From Phycisphaerae bacterium (lineage in GTDB: Bacteria; Planctomycetota; Phycisphaerae; UBA1845): 46,731 nt of DNA. Shown here in pieces: positions 1-7,347 of the stretch (within the stretch, counting starts at the first letter, position 1; the number at the start of each line of letters is the position of its first letter). The notes under the pieces are model-generated. The model was not told where the DNA came from. It saw only the letters and a list, made by a program, of their open reading frames with translations, and did not search any database. The translations under genes were made by a program, and so were the position numbers. The stretch spans positions 1 through 46,731 of the forward strand of contig JANQQK010000056.1 of assembly GCA_028289375.1 (NCBI GenBank). Reading direction: 5' to 3'.

Positions 1-170
1 AAACCGTTTCCTCGCCATCAACATGACCTCCTTCAATTCCTGATCCAAGCAGCAGAATAGTCGCTCTACCACTGGATCGATATCGTGGGGTCACGTCAAA
101 CGACGCCTTCAATCCGAACACGAACTTCCGCAACTGTATTCTCTGGAACAACACCAATCGCCTGGGTGTC

Positions 171-515
171 GTGAGTTCACCACAGGTACTCGTAGCAGAT
201 GGCTTTGTTACGGTCACCAACTCGATCATGGAGAATGGATGGAATGGCCCCGGCATGAGTTCGGTTGTGGATGTGGATCCGTTGTTCGCGAATCAGGCTG
301 GTCTGGATGGTGAGGTGGGAACACTCGACGACGACTTGCGGGTGACATCCAATTCCGGGGCAATCGACGCTGCAGACGAGACCCATCTTCCGGCAGACGT
401 GCATGACCTCGACTTTGACGATGACACGACGGAGCTTATTCCCATCGACTTCATCGGCAACAGTCGGATCGTCAACGATGTCCTGGACATCGGAGCATAC
501 GAGAACATTCCCTAG
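171..515 (+). CDS. C-terminal fragment of a parallel beta-helix (choice-of-anchor Q-like) secreted protein
   Basis: The product (114 aa from a GTG at 171) has the ending typical of planctomycete beta-helix surface proteins: a VDVDPLFAN segment, a SGAIDAAD segment and a final LDIGAYENIP. The frame stays open upstream to position 27 and reads protein-like there (FRNCILWNNTN at about 126-158), a beta-helix rung, but contains no start codon, and an in-frame stop lies at 24-26. The gene is therefore probably the surviving 3' part of a longer gene disrupted near the window edge, and the GTG may not be a real start. No dockerin-like tail follows the last rung. The role is unknown; relatives are extracellular. 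Confidence 0.5.
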   Translation: MSSPQVLVADGFVTVTNSIMENGWNGPGMSSVVDVDPLFANQAGLDGEVGTLDDDLRVTSNSGAIDAADETHLPADVHDLDFDDDTTELIPIDFIGNSRIVNDVLDIGAYENIP

Positions 516-889
516 AACGACGGTGCGGCTGCGCTCAGTTGACCTGTTCCCGCAGAAGTGATCCACGTGGATTCTCTTGAATGTGCATTTGATCAAGGAG
601 GGCTGATCACGAGCAGCAAGCGACGTATTGCCAAATCCCCAATCGTCTACTGAGTCAGTTTTCGGAATCAGAGAGGGAGCAGTGCATCCGATTCTTGAGT
701 CAGATCGCACGCGAAAGATATGGTGGCCGACCTCGGCTCTGACTTATACGTCGACCTGCTGGACTTCGCAGTGATTCAACGATGCAAGAGTGGGCCGGCG
801 GAACGTCATGACCCAGCCTGCGCAAACCGGCACGCTCCCGCCCCTGTCAGCCATGGTACGAGCATAGACCTGCAACAGGACCAGGGGTA
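516..889. other. intergenic, no gene seen
   Basis: No reading frame here has a convincing ribosome site or a recognisable product. It lies between the beta-helix remnant and a transposase scrap and may be debris from the same rearrangement. Confidence 0.4.
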
Positions 890-1055
890 ATGTCCGTTGC
901 GCCGGGTCCGGGAGCTCACCCAATTTCTGTACCAACCTTTGTGCGAGTTTGGGGTCGTTTTCGGTCTCTGTGTTCTGGCCGATTCGGGCGAACTCGCTGG
1001 GGGCCAGGTAACCCAGAGCGGTGTGGGGTCGATCGGCGATGAGTGCGACCTTGCG
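890..1055 (-). pseudogene. remnant of IS3-family transposase 3' end
   Basis: Read on the minus strand, about 962-1046 encodes ADRPHTALGYLAPSEFARIG. This matches the R-P-H-(S/T)-A-L-G-Y-x-(T/A)-P-x-E-F-A signature that ends the DDE integrase core of IS3-family transposases. The sequence before and after does not continue the family, the catalytic DDE residues are absent and no flanking inverted repeats were found. It is a short decayed scrap and cannot be functional. Confidence 0.5.
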
Positions 1056-1308
1056 AAAAGTAGTGCAATGCCCTTCAGATGCAAGGAGCACTGATTCATG
1101 CAAGAAACCGTGCTTTGGAGCAAAAGACTGCGCACTGATGCAGTTGATGAATCGTCGGCTCGGCAATGGACCACCTGCCCGCCGTCAGAATGACTTCCCT
1201 CAGATTCCAATCCAAACTTCATCATGGTCGGTGAACCAATGACTGAGTATCGGGGCGTCAAATCGCGACTCTTATGTGGTGGCAAGTTGGCGTTTGATTC
1301 CGGATTTA

Positions 1309-2490
1309 TCATCGAGGTGCGTCGGTGAGCGCCTCGCACAGGGCGTCTTGCAAATCCCAGTCGCTTGCCTTGCTGGCGGCGTCGCGTGCACTCTGCAATG
1401 CAATTACGACGTTGGCCTTTCGGTCGATGTAAATGCCCTGGCCGAAAATGCCAACGGCCTTGAATGCACCCGAGCCCTCCAGCCACCACAGGTATCCGTA
1501 ACCCCGATAGGCTTCAGATGGCGTGGTCGACTTGTCCATCCAGTCACGCGGGATCACCTCGGTACCGTCGGCAAGGCGGCCTCCGTTGAGTGCAAAAAGG
1601 CCAATGCGACCGTAGTCGCGGAGCGTCGCGCTGATGCAACAGCCGCCGGACTCGCCGCCGCCCGGCTCTGAGAGCAACCAAGTCGCGTCGGATTCCATCC
1701 CAAAGGGGCGCCAGATCTTTTCCGCCAGATATGTCGAGAGATTGTTGCCGATCGCCGAGCGCAGCAATGTGCCAACCAGGTTCGTCTCAGCCGTATTGTA
1801 ATTGAACTCCTTACCGGGGTCAGCCTCGCGTGGCTTGCTTCGCAGGAACGCGTAAAGACCGAGCGTGGACCAGTCGGCTTGGTTCACATCGGATTTCGGA
1901 TCGGCGTAGTCTTCGTTCCAACGCACGCCAGAGGCCATCTGCAGCAAGTCACCGATGGTGACTTTTTCATAGGCTGAGCCCTTCAGGCGCGGCAGGTAGT
2001 CGGTCACGCGTTCGTCTAGGTCCTTTATGTAACCATCCTTGATCGCCGCGCCGATCAGGATCGACACGACCGACTTGGCCACGGAGAAGGACACCCAGCG
2101 GCTCTGCGGCGTGTTACCCAGGCCATACCGCTCGTAGACAATCTTACCATCCTTGATGACAAGCAGGCCGGCGACTTTCTGCTGAACGAAGTACTCGTCG
2201 ACAGTAAGCGTCTTGTCGGCATCTGTGATCTTGACGCCCCCCAGATCGCGCTTGTCCTCCGGTAACGGGAAAGATGCTCCGCCCGCGTTTATGTTGCGGG
2301 TGGGAAAGATCTTCTCGATGTTCCGAAACCCGGCGACCTTCTGCCGTGGCTCCCAGAAAAGAAACCTCTCCGGCGGTCCGAGGTTCTTCGGATCGTTGGC
2401 TGGGTCAAATGTGGGCGGATCGGCAGTGCTGGATCCAACTGTGCCAAAGAGGAAGCAAAGGAACGCGGAGAGGTTCTTTTTGCAGAGCAT
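1309..2490 (-). CDS. secreted serine hydrolase, beta-lactamase/6-aminohexanoate-dimer hydrolase type
   Basis: This 393-aa protein has an N-terminal signal peptide (about residues 1-23, hydrophobic AFLCFLFGTVG) and then a class C beta-lactamase-like serine hydrolase domain. The nucleophile motif is S136-V-A-K139 in FSVAKS, the second motif is Y231-N-T in FNYNTAETN, and a GIFGQGI stretch near the C-terminus is in the place of the third KTG/HxG motif. This set is seen in the esterase and 6-aminohexanoate-dimer hydrolase (NylB) branch rather than in true beta-lactamases, so an amide or ester hydrolase is more likely than antibiotic resistance. The substrate is unknown. It stands alone, with its 5' end facing the zinc region. 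Confidence 0.85.
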   Translation of the reverse strand: MLCKKNLSAFLCFLFGTVGSSTADPPTFDPANDPKNLGPPERFLFWEPRQKVAGFRNIEKIFPTRNINAGGASFPLPEDKRDLGGVKITDADKTLTVDEYFVQQKVAGLLVIKDGKIVYERYGLGNTPQSRWVSFSVAKSVVSILIGAAIKDGYIKDLDERVTDYLPRLKGSAYEKVTIGDLLQMASGVRWNEDYADPKSDVNQADWSTLGLYAFLRSKPREADPGKEFNYNTAETNLVGTLLRSAIGNNLSTYLAEKIWRPFGMESDATWLLSEPGGGESGGCCISATLRDYGRIGLFALNGGRLADGTEVIPRDWMDKSTTPSEAYRGYGYLWWLEGSGAFKAVGIFGQGIYIDRKANVVIALQSARDAASKASDWDLQDALCEALTDAPR

Positions 2491-2892
2491 ATTGGGTTTC
2501 CCGAAGCCGCCAAAGTTTCATGGCATCAAAGAGCGACAGGGTAGGGCGACCGACCTGCTGCGGCAATTCCGCAAAACCAAATGCGTTTTCCGCGAGTGTC
2601 CAAACGGTTTGGAATGCGCCTTCGGACAAACACACCAAGTGTACGCCGTTCTTCCTCGACGTGCGGTGTTCGATGTCTGCGCTCCCATTAGTTTGGGAGT
2701 CGCCCGGGCTCGTACACGTAGCTGCGAAACACTGCCCCAGGAGTGGCTGCAGGTGCGCGATCACGCACTATGTACATGCGGATATGCACGGCAGATCAAT
2801 CCCAAACGCGCCCTTAAAGCGGTCTATTGACGCCCGCGTGACGTACGGTACGCTAATGGCATGGGATTGTCATTACGCAGGAGAACTCAATC
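2491..2892. other. divergent intergenic region with a hairpin and a candidate operator
   Basis: This 400-bp region lies between the serine hydrolase and the zinc-ribbon gene, which are transcribed away from each other. No convincing gene is seen. A perfect 6-bp stem (CTCCCA 2682-2687, TGGGAG 2694-2699) has no T-run, so it is not an obvious terminator. A second inverted repeat at 2854-2875 is listed separately. Confidence 0.4.
2854..2875 (+). promoter_or_regulatory. inverted repeat upstream of the first zinc-region gene, candidate operator
   Basis: TAATGGCA (2854-2861) and TGTCATTA (2868-2875) form an inverted repeat with 7 of 8 positions paired and a 6-bp spacer. It ends six bases before the AGGAG ribosome site of the gene at 2893. 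The TAATG/CATTA arms resemble those of some Zur boxes, but the spacing differs. A TTGACG element lies at 2827-2832 without a good -10. Assignment to Zur is inference. Confidence 0.3.
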
Positions 2893-3114
2893 ATGAGCCC
2901 GTGCTGCCCCAACTGTGGATCTGCCCAGTCTCTCGGTAACGAGGCTGCTTCGGTCTGTAACGAGTGCGCGACTGCGACCGTCTCAGGAGCCTCCATCAGC
3001 CTGCCGCTGTTTCTTGTGGCTGTGTTCGCGGCAGGCGTAGCGGTGATGGCCTTCCGAGTGCTTCGTGGCCGGGCAAGCGGAATACTCCAGATGAGCCGGC
3101 CGGCGGTGCGTTGA
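2893..3114 (+). CDS. small zinc-ribbon membrane protein
   Basis: This 73-aa product starts with a four-cysteine motif (CCPNCG then CNEC, residues 4-26), as in short zinc ribbons. One hydrophobic segment follows (about residues 34-54, SLPLFLVAVFAAGVAV), then a basic tail. The ATG is preceded by AGGAG eight bases upstream, which supports the start. The stop overlaps the ATG of the next gene (ATGA at 3114), so the two are probably translationally coupled. No family was recognised. At the head of a zinc-related cluster it could bind Zn at the membrane, but that is inference. Confidence 0.6.
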   Translation: MSPCCPNCGSAQSLGNEAASVCNECATATVSGASISLPLFLVAVFAAGVAVMAFRVLRGRASGILQMSRPAVR

Positions 3115-4274
3115 TGAACACGGCTGCCTCGGGAGCAGGATCGCGGCGTCAATATGGCGGTGCCGTTGCAATGCGGGAAGGCCGCCCACGGAAATGGTGG
3201 GCTGCTTCGACCGTTGCCTGCGTTAGCGTCGCCGTCGCCCTCATCCTCAGTGGATGTGCGACGACTCAGCGCTTACCAGCATGCACTGGGAGCGCGTCCG
3301 AGGTTGGTTCTCCGCTCCATACGTTCGCCCTGTTGGGCGAGGCTGCCGATCACGAAGCCCTCTACACCCTCGTCGGTGGGCTTAAGCCGATGAGCACGGG
3401 ATTTTGGGGCAGCACATTTGCGGTCGACGATCCCGATCTTGCTGATCTGCGCTGTGCACGAGCGGCGCTCGCCCCGCTTTGCAACGACGTCTGGTACGCG
3501 GATGTTCAGGTGTTCGACGACATTTACGACGGCGAGCGCTCGGTCCATGCGTACGTCGTGCACCGGGCGGCGATGGCCCGCATGATCGAACGCTATGAGG
3601 AATTCTGGAATCAGTGGGGCATCACGTGCTGTACGCACCCGTCCGAGGTTGTGGCAGTCGTGGACCGGATGCCCAAAGCAGACCGATGGCGCGGTTATGG
3701 ACACCTCTTCGGTTACCCCAAGCACGCGGTGGACTTCTTCGTCGAGTCGGGTCTCTTGCTTGAGAATGACCGCGACGTCGGACCGGGCCAGGATCGCCAA
3801 TTCGTTCAAATTCCGACCCATGCAGCCGAGATGGGCCGGTTTACGTACGCCGTGCCGCTCGACCATGTGAGCACAGCCGCCGACAACGCGATCGCGAGCA
3901 AAGCGAATTGCATCCTCGCGGCATACACCGAACGCAAGGGACGGATGCGGGACGCCCGGAGCATGATCGCGGAGCTGCGGACGCTCAACCAACGATTCGA
4001 GAGCATGATCCTCTCCGTTGCTGATGTTCGTGGGCCTCAGTCCGTAGCGGAGACGGGGATGCTGTTCTGCAGATTCGATGGCAGCAGACACGACACGATG
4101 GCGAATCACGATCACGGACTTGCTGAGGATGTCTTGGCGGAAGCCGCGATCACTCATTGCTTCAATCCTCGGGGCGGCTTCTCGAGGAGCGAATGGACCC
4201 CGCGGTATCGCGCGGGGTCATGCACGACGGGCGTTAGCCCTTTGTCGAAGGCCGTCGTGTTGACGGCAGATTGA
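3114..4274 (+). CDS. lipoprotein of unknown function
   Basis: The product is 386 aa from the ATG that overlaps the previous stop. A basic stretch, a hydrophobic segment (about 29-45) and the lipobox L-S-G-C48 predict a lipid-anchored exported protein. The internal ATG at 3171 would give a more usual 28-residue signal peptide and is a credible alternative start. The mature part contains an ACTG cysteine and a later ITCCTHP cysteine pair, is rich in aromatic residues and has no motif I can name. The frame is open further upstream, but that part overlaps the zinc-ribbon gene and lacks a start context. The spacing to the flavoprotein at 4299 suggests one transcript. Confidence 0.7.
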   Translation: MNTAASGAGSRRQYGGAVAMREGRPRKWWAASTVACVSVAVALILSGCATTQRLPACTGSASEVGSPLHTFALLGEAADHEALYTLVGGLKPMSTGFWGSTFAVDDPDLADLRCARAALAPLCNDVWYADVQVFDDIYDGERSVHAYVVHRAAMARMIERYEEFWNQWGITCCTHPSEVVAVVDRMPKADRWRGYGHLFGYPKHAVDFFVESGLLLENDRDVGPGQDRQFVQIPTHAAEMGRFTYAVPLDHVSTAADNAIASKANCILAAYTERKGRMRDARSMIAELRTLNQRFESMILSVADVRGPQSVAETGMLFCRFDGSRHDTMANHDHGLAEDVLAEAAITHCFNPRGGFSRSEWTPRYRAGSCTTGVSPLSKAVVLTAD

Positions 4275-4298
4275 ATTCCAGACCAGGGAGATCGCCCG

Positions 4299-5432
4299 AT
4301 GATAACCACAGTGAATTCGAAGGTCTATGACGTAGTCGTCGTTGGTGGCGGTGCTGCGGGCGTGGGCGTTGCCGTACCGCTGATGCATGCAGGTATTGAG
4401 AACTTTGTCGTGCTCGAACGACACACAGTCGGAGCGTCGTTTGCCTCGTGGCCAGCCGAGACACGATTCATAACTCCATCGTTTCCAAGCAACTCGATTG
4501 GCATGCTCGACTTGAATTCGATCGCGATCGGTTTCTCGCCAGCGTACAGCCTGGAAGTTGAGCATCCGACGGGCGAAGACTATGCGGCACATTTGCGAGG
4601 AGTTGCGAGATACTTCGAGTTACCGATACGTGAAGAGACCGACGTGCATCGCGTCGCGAAGGTTGGCGATGAGTTTCGCATCGATACGCCCGGCGAGACC
4701 TTGCGGGCCAGACATGTTGTTTGGGCTGCCGGTGAGTTTCAATATCCGCGCTTGAGTGGGTTCGATGGCATCGAGCACTGTCGGCACACCGCAACCATTC
4801 CCAGCTATGAGGGACTCGATGGGGACGACTTCATCATCATTGGTGGCTACGAAAGTGGTGTCGATGCGGCGTACCATCTGGCATATCGGGACAAGCGGGT
4901 GCGATTGTTCGACGCAGGCTGCCCGTGGAGAAGCGATAGTTCCGATCCCAGTATTGCTTTGTCTACATATTCTCAGGAGCGGATGCGAGCAAACTGGTTT
5001 GCAGAGTGCGTAGAGCTGTTTCCGGATACGGCGATCAGTTCCGTCGCGCTCGTGGACGACATGTATGAAGTCACAACACAGAACGGACTGCGGTTTCAAT
5101 CTCCCGTTCCGCCACTGATGGCTGCTGGATTTGAAGGAGGCCACAAGCTTGTCGCGGACTTGTTCGAAACGCGCGACGATGGCTTTCCGCTCTTGAGCGA
5201 TCAGGACGAGTCGACCATCGTCCCGGGGATGTTTCTCTGTGGTCCTGCGGTGCGGCACGGCAGTCACGTCTTCTGCTTTATCTACAAGTACCGCCAACGA
5301 TTTGCAGTTGTCGCGGCGGCGATTGCCACCTCACTTGGCCTGCCAGTGACTGAACTGGAAAAGTATTACCGCCAATGGGGCATGTACCTGGACGATCTCT
5401 CATGCTGTGGCGAGGAGTGTAACGTATGTTGA
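4299..5432 (+). CDS. FAD/NAD(P)-dependent flavoprotein with C-terminal cysteine cluster
   Basis: This 377-aa protein has two Rossmann dinucleotide folds. The FAD-binding GGGAAG is at residues 16-21 (preceded by DVVVV and followed by VLERH), and an NAD(P) fold is at about 178-190 (IIIGGYESG). The layout resembles YpdA/CzcO-like and thioredoxin-reductase-like flavoproteins, but no CxxC redox pair is seen in the middle. Instead the last nine residues carry C369-C370-x3-C374-x2-C377, a possible metal or redox site. It lies 24 bp after the lipoprotein gene and upstream of small zinc-cluster genes. A reductase linked to metal or thiol chemistry is plausible; the substrate is unknown. Confidence 0.75.
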   Translation: MITTVNSKVYDVVVVGGGAAGVGVAVPLMHAGIENFVVLERHTVGASFASWPAETRFITPSFPSNSIGMLDLNSIAIGFSPAYSLEVEHPTGEDYAAHLRGVARYFELPIREETDVHRVAKVGDEFRIDTPGETLRARHVVWAAGEFQYPRLSGFDGIEHCRHTATIPSYEGLDGDDFIIIGGYESGVDAAYHLAYRDKRVRLFDAGCPWRSDSSDPSIALSTYSQERMRANWFAECVELFPDTAISSVALVDDMYEVTTQNGLRFQSPVPPLMAAGFEGGHKLVADLFETRDDGFPLLSDQDESTIVPGMFLCGPAVRHGSHVFCFIYKYRQRFAVVAAAIATSLGLPVTELEKYYRQWGMYLDDLSCCGEECNVC

Positions 5433-5590
5433 CCGCGATCGAGCGGAGGTTGCGCGCCGCGATATTGCGTGCGGCTATACGCGATGTGCGTGACGATGCG
5501 AACGGTTCAAGGTCGTCCCCAGATGGGAGTGTTCCTCGCGGTGCACGGGCAGGCCGCTTAAGGCCGCATCGCCGTTTTGGCATGGGTTGA
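5426..5590 (+). CDS. possible small arginine-rich protein
   Basis: This is a 54-codon frame starting at an ATG that overlaps the flavoprotein stop by 7 bases, with GAGGAG about eight bases upstream. The product begins MLTAIERRLRAAILRAAI, an amphipathic basic helix, and ends in an Arg/Gly-rich tail. No homologue was recognised. The support is the overlap and ribosome site only; it may be chance. Confidence 0.35.
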   Translation: MLTAIERRLRAAILRAAIRDVRDDANGSRSSPDGSVPRGARAGRLRPHRRFGMG

Positions 5591-5630
5591 TTGTTCGTTC
5601 AAGTACCTCTGTTAACGAAAGGGTAGTTCT

Positions 5631-5837
5631 GTGACCAGTGAATTACAGCATTTCGCGACGACCGTGCAAAAATCGGTTGCCAAGGCGACGATTATCGATC
5701 CAAGATCTGAGATCGCGGATGCCGGCGTGGAGTATTGCGTCAGTAGCGGCTACGTGCTGATCTCGGATCGATCATCGAAACGGGCGTTCGTCACCCACAT
5801 CAGCAACGTCGTGCTCGAACTCGTGGAAGGTTCCTGA
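5631..5837 (+). CDS. small conserved-looking protein of the zinc cluster
   Basis: This 68-aa product starts at a GTG preceded by GAAAGGG about seven bases upstream. It is soluble, with two predicted beta-rich halves and one Cys (EYCVSSG); no known domain was recognised. Its TGA (5835-5837) shares a base with the ATG of the following membrane peptide, which indicates coupled translation and supports both as real genes. The function is unknown. Confidence 0.55.
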   Translation: MTSELQHFATTVQKSVAKATIIDPRSEIADAGVEYCVSSGYVLISDRSSKRAFVTHISNVVLELVEGS

Positions 5838-6073
5838 TGTGGAGTCCGCCGACTGAAGTCGTGGGTGAAGGTAGCGTGCCCGACCGCGGGCCAAGACGAC
5901 TTGAACGGGTGCTGCGTATCGAGTGGCTTGGGCAGACAGCTGCCAGCATCTGCTGGATCGGCAGTGTGTTGGCATACGGAATCAGCTCCAGCGGTGATTG
6001 GTTGCAGTTGTTTGCTGCGTCGTCGTGGTTGTTGGCGAACATTGCAGCCGCCGTAACCGCCGGGGCTGACTAG
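5837..6073 (+). CDS. small two-helix membrane protein
   Basis: This 78-aa product has a polar, basic N-terminus ending in LERVLRIEWLGQ and two hydrophobic stretches (about 32-48 and 55-74, ASICWIGSVLAYGI and LFAASSWLLANIAAAV). It is therefore probably an inner-membrane hairpin. The start overlaps the preceding stop. It sits immediately upstream of a strong AGGAGGGG that serves the next gene. No named family was recognised; the context suggests a membrane component of the zinc-limitation response. Confidence 0.6.
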   Translation: MWSPPTEVVGEGSVPDRGPRRLERVLRIEWLGQTAASICWIGSVLAYGISSSGDWLQLFAASSWLLANIAAAVTAGAD

Positions 6074-6130
6074 GAGGGGAGCTGGTTGATCTTGGATGGC
6101 GCAACGGCCGCGAGTGATGGAGATGCAGGT

Positions 6131-6367
6131 ATGCCCACGTATGACTACTACTGTCCGGAGAATGGCCGTGAGGTTGCTGTGTTTCATGCCATGAGTGCGC
6201 AGATCGCGACGTGGGGCGAACTCTGTGACCTTGCATCAATTGATGTAGGTCAAACCGCGCGGGAGTCTCCGGTGCAAAAACAGATCGGCATGGGGATCGT
6301 ACTTATGCGTGGACCTGTATCGTGTACCGGGCCAAGTTGTTGCAGCAACAACTCGTGCGGGGACTGA
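6131..6367 (+). CDS. FmdB-like protein with degenerate zinc ribbon and Cys-rich tail
   Basis: The product starts MPTYDYYCPENGREVAVFH, the N-terminal pattern of FmdB-family putative regulators, whose members usually carry two CxxC pairs. Here the CxxC partners are absent (YYCPENG has one Cys). The protein instead ends in a Cys-rich tail, CTGPSCCSNNSCGD. I chose the ATG at 6131 because it matches the family start and has GGAG upstream. A TTG at 6086, eight bases after AGGAGGGG, would add 15 residues and is also possible. A decayed copy of its 3' half lies at 8509-8598. Loss of zinc ligands would suit a protein made under zinc starvation; that is inference. Confidence 0.65.
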   Translation: MPTYDYYCPENGREVAVFHAMSAQIATWGELCDLASIDVGQTARESPVQKQIGMGIVLMRGPVSCTGPSCCSNNSCGD

Positions 6368-6373
6368 TAGTCA

Positions 6374-6508
6374 ATGCCGCACGGGCAGATTGAAGAACCG
6401 AATGACCGTTTTTCGACACACTACGGATCGTCAATGCTCGGCAGTCAACCGAAAGTCAATCGGCTTGGCTATGAGATCGAACCGTCCGGGTGTCCGGAAT
6501 CCACATGA
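6374..6508 (+). CDS. possible small protein
   Basis: This 44-codon frame begins 6 bases after the FmdB-like stop, with GGGGAC upstream (MPHGQIEEPNDRF start). It fills the only gap in an otherwise tightly packed run of small genes. No similarity was recognised and the call rests on position and ribosome site. Confidence 0.3.
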   Translation: MPHGQIEEPNDRFSTHYGSSMLGSQPKVNRLGYEIEPSGCPEST

Positions 6509-6524
6509 ACGCATGGAGGCAGAC

Positions 6525-6734
6525 ATGGAAAAAAGCGACCTGCCCACGACCTATGATGAGTGGTTCCACTGCATTACCGTGAAATGCAGGGTGCGGCTGA
6601 CACCGGAGTTCGCACGAGAGCGGATCGCTGCTCTTGGCAATGTAGAGTCGCCCGAGGCAGTACGGTTCGCAAAGATCTACGGACAGACGCACCGGGAGCG
6701 GGTCGTCGAGTGGTATCAACGGGTGGCTGGCTGA
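6525..6734 (+). CDS. small protein preceding DUF1826 gene
   Basis: This 69-aa product (start MEKSDLPTTYDEWFHCITV) has GGAGG five bases before the ATG at 6525; an in-frame ATG at 6513 is an alternative. It is predicted to be helical and contains two Cys (FHCITVKC). It resembles short proteins I recall beside DUF1826 and COG0523 genes in proteobacterial Zur clusters, but this is memory and not a search. The gap of 21 bp to the DUF1826 gene suggests one transcript. The function is unknown. Confidence 0.6.
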   Translation: MEKSDLPTTYDEWFHCITVKCRVRLTPEFARERIAALGNVESPEAVRFAKIYGQTHRERVVEWYQRVAG

Positions 6735-6755
6735 TCGAAAGAAGGGAGCAACCGA

Positions 6756-7316
6756 ATGCAATTCGCGAAAGCAGAATCAATCATTACCTGGGACGCTGAA
6801 GCCGTCGCAGCATTTGCCACCGGGAACGAGGACATCTTGGTGCTCCCTCGCCGTCCGCTGGACCACCTTGGCCCGGCAATCCGCGCGGGGCGCGTGCACG
6901 ACACCTGGTCAATTGTACGCCGGGAGGCAGTCGCTCGAGAGGTTCGCCTTGGACTCGGCGAGCTTGAGGTTGCGTCGCCCGAGTTGGCGGCCGACCTTCT
7001 CGGCCTGGTGACCGCGTTTCTCGACCAATTCGACCTGCAACAGGCGAGACTGCGGCTCGAAATCACGCAGTCGCAGTCGTGCCCCAAATTCCACTGCGAC
7101 AACGTCAACATCCGCCTGGTCACGACGTACCTCGGCCCGACCACCGAGTACCAATACGCCGGCGACAACGCCATCTACGCGGCTCCATTGTACGGGCTGG
7201 TCTTCCTCAAGGGTCACAAGCACTCAACCCACCGCGACACGGTGCATCACCGATCTCCGGATGTCCCCGATGGCGAGAAACGTCTGTGCGTGGCGATCGA
7301 CTACTCTCTTCAGTGA
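6756..7316 (+). CDS. DUF1826 domain protein
   Basis: This 186-aa product is a full-length DUF1826 protein. Recognisable parts are the middle CPKFHCDNVNIRLVTTYLGP, followed by TEYQ, then FLKGHKH and a terminal LCVAIDYSL. The Cys-Pro-Lys-x-His-x-Asp arrangement looks like a metal site of a cupin-like or 2-oxoglutarate-oxygenase-like fold, but that is inference. The family's role is not established; it is repeatedly found with zinc-metallochaperone GTPases and Zur, as here. The start ATG has GAAGGGAG upstream. The COG0523 GTPase follows 31 bp after its stop. Confidence 0.8.
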   Translation: MQFAKAESIITWDAEAVAAFATGNEDILVLPRRPLDHLGPAIRAGRVHDTWSIVRREAVAREVRLGLGELEVASPELAADLLGLVTAFLDQFDLQQARLRLEITQSQSCPKFHCDNVNIRLVTTYLGPTTEYQYAGDNAIYAAPLYGLVFLKGHKHSTHRDTVHHRSPDVPDGEKRLCVAIDYSLQ

Positions 7317-7347
7317 CGTGAAAGTGGGACAGTCAGGTACAAGATTT

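Noticed and set aside
2682..2699. Perfect 6-bp hairpin CTCCCA/TGGGAG
   Set aside because: No T-run, not next to a gene end and no second copy, so no function can be assigned.
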